From [Clostridium] symbiosum (GTDB lineage: Bacteria; Bacillota; Clostridia; Lachnospirales; Lachnospiraceae): a DNA stretch of 41,413 bases. The translations under genes and the position numbers were made by a program. A model generated the notes under the pieces. That model saw only the letters and a program-made list of their open reading frames with translations, was not told the origin of the DNA and did no database searches. Of this stretch, positions 41,368-41,413 are shown one piece after another; within the stretch, counting starts at the first letter, position 1; the number at the start of each line of letters is the position of its first letter. The stretch is from positions 1 to 41,413 of the forward strand of contig JAETSN010000035.1 of assembly GCA_021769625.1 (NCBI GenBank). The letters are read 5' to 3'.

Positions 41368-41413
41368 AAAAAAGACATTACTATACGTCATTGCGTGTAA
41401 ACACGCATTCCGC

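Noticed and set aside
41349-41374. Terminator after the TPM gene (GTGGC/GCCAC stem)
   Set aside because: The stem is followed by A residues on the plus strand and preceded by T residues on the minus strand, which fits no intrinsic terminator orientation.

Overview
The window looks like the chromosome of an anaerobic Firmicute, most likely a Lachnospiraceae-type clostridium. The basis is strong AGGAGG ribosome binding sites, TTGACA-17-TATAAT promoters, Cys-rich anaerobic-type enzymes, YerC, DUF1836, DUF4317 and DUF2974 family proteins, an FMN riboswitch-ribU unit, and moderate GC with AT-rich intergenic regions. No phage, integrase, insertion sequence or CRISPR array is visible. I cannot name the species.

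Left part (1-16 kb) is accessory and regulatory. A decayed bacitracin/lantibiotic-type resistance module keeps only an intact ATPase between a truncated permease and a truncated histidine kinase. A MarR-MATE efflux operon follows, with two visible operators. Then come a HAD phosphatase, an unrecognised protein, an AAA-ATPase/PD-(D/E)XK protein, and a MacB/FtsX-type ABC transporter next to a MarR-GNAT fusion and an OmpR-type two-component system. An IclR regulator and a riboflavin importer under an FMN riboswitch close this part.

Middle part (17-32 kb) is a sugar-acid catabolic island. A DgoA-like aldolase, a 2-keto-3-deoxy sugar acid kinase and D-galactonate dehydratase form a galactonate branch. 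A divergent run encodes a sodium:solute symporter, N-acyl-D-amino acid deacylase-type amidohydrolase, GldA-type dehydrogenase, RidA, a D-threonine aldolase/D-serine dehydratase-type PLP enzyme, a FadR-type regulator, an Edd/IlvD dehydratase, an Eda aldolase and a second kinase. My inference is that sugar acids, possibly including an N-acylated 2-amino sugar acid such as N-acetylglucosaminate, are deacylated or dehydrated to 2-keto-3-deoxy acids, phosphorylated and split to pyruvate and glyceraldehyde 3-phosphate. IclR- and FadR-like operators can be read in the promoters.

Right part (32-41.4 kb) holds YerC, a DUF1836 protein behind an attenuator-like hairpin, an orphan response regulator, a DUF3810 zinc peptidase-like membrane protein, a DUF2974 lipase-like protein, tRNA-Leu(CAG), DUF4317, a secreted DUF3048-like protein, a zinc-ribbon membrane protein and a TPM-domain protein.

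The most unusual non-coding signal is a family of long palindromic elements (11341-11527, 27738-27874, 29762-29951). They share short core motifs, yet their long outer arms differ in sequence between copies while staying complementary, which points to selection on structure.
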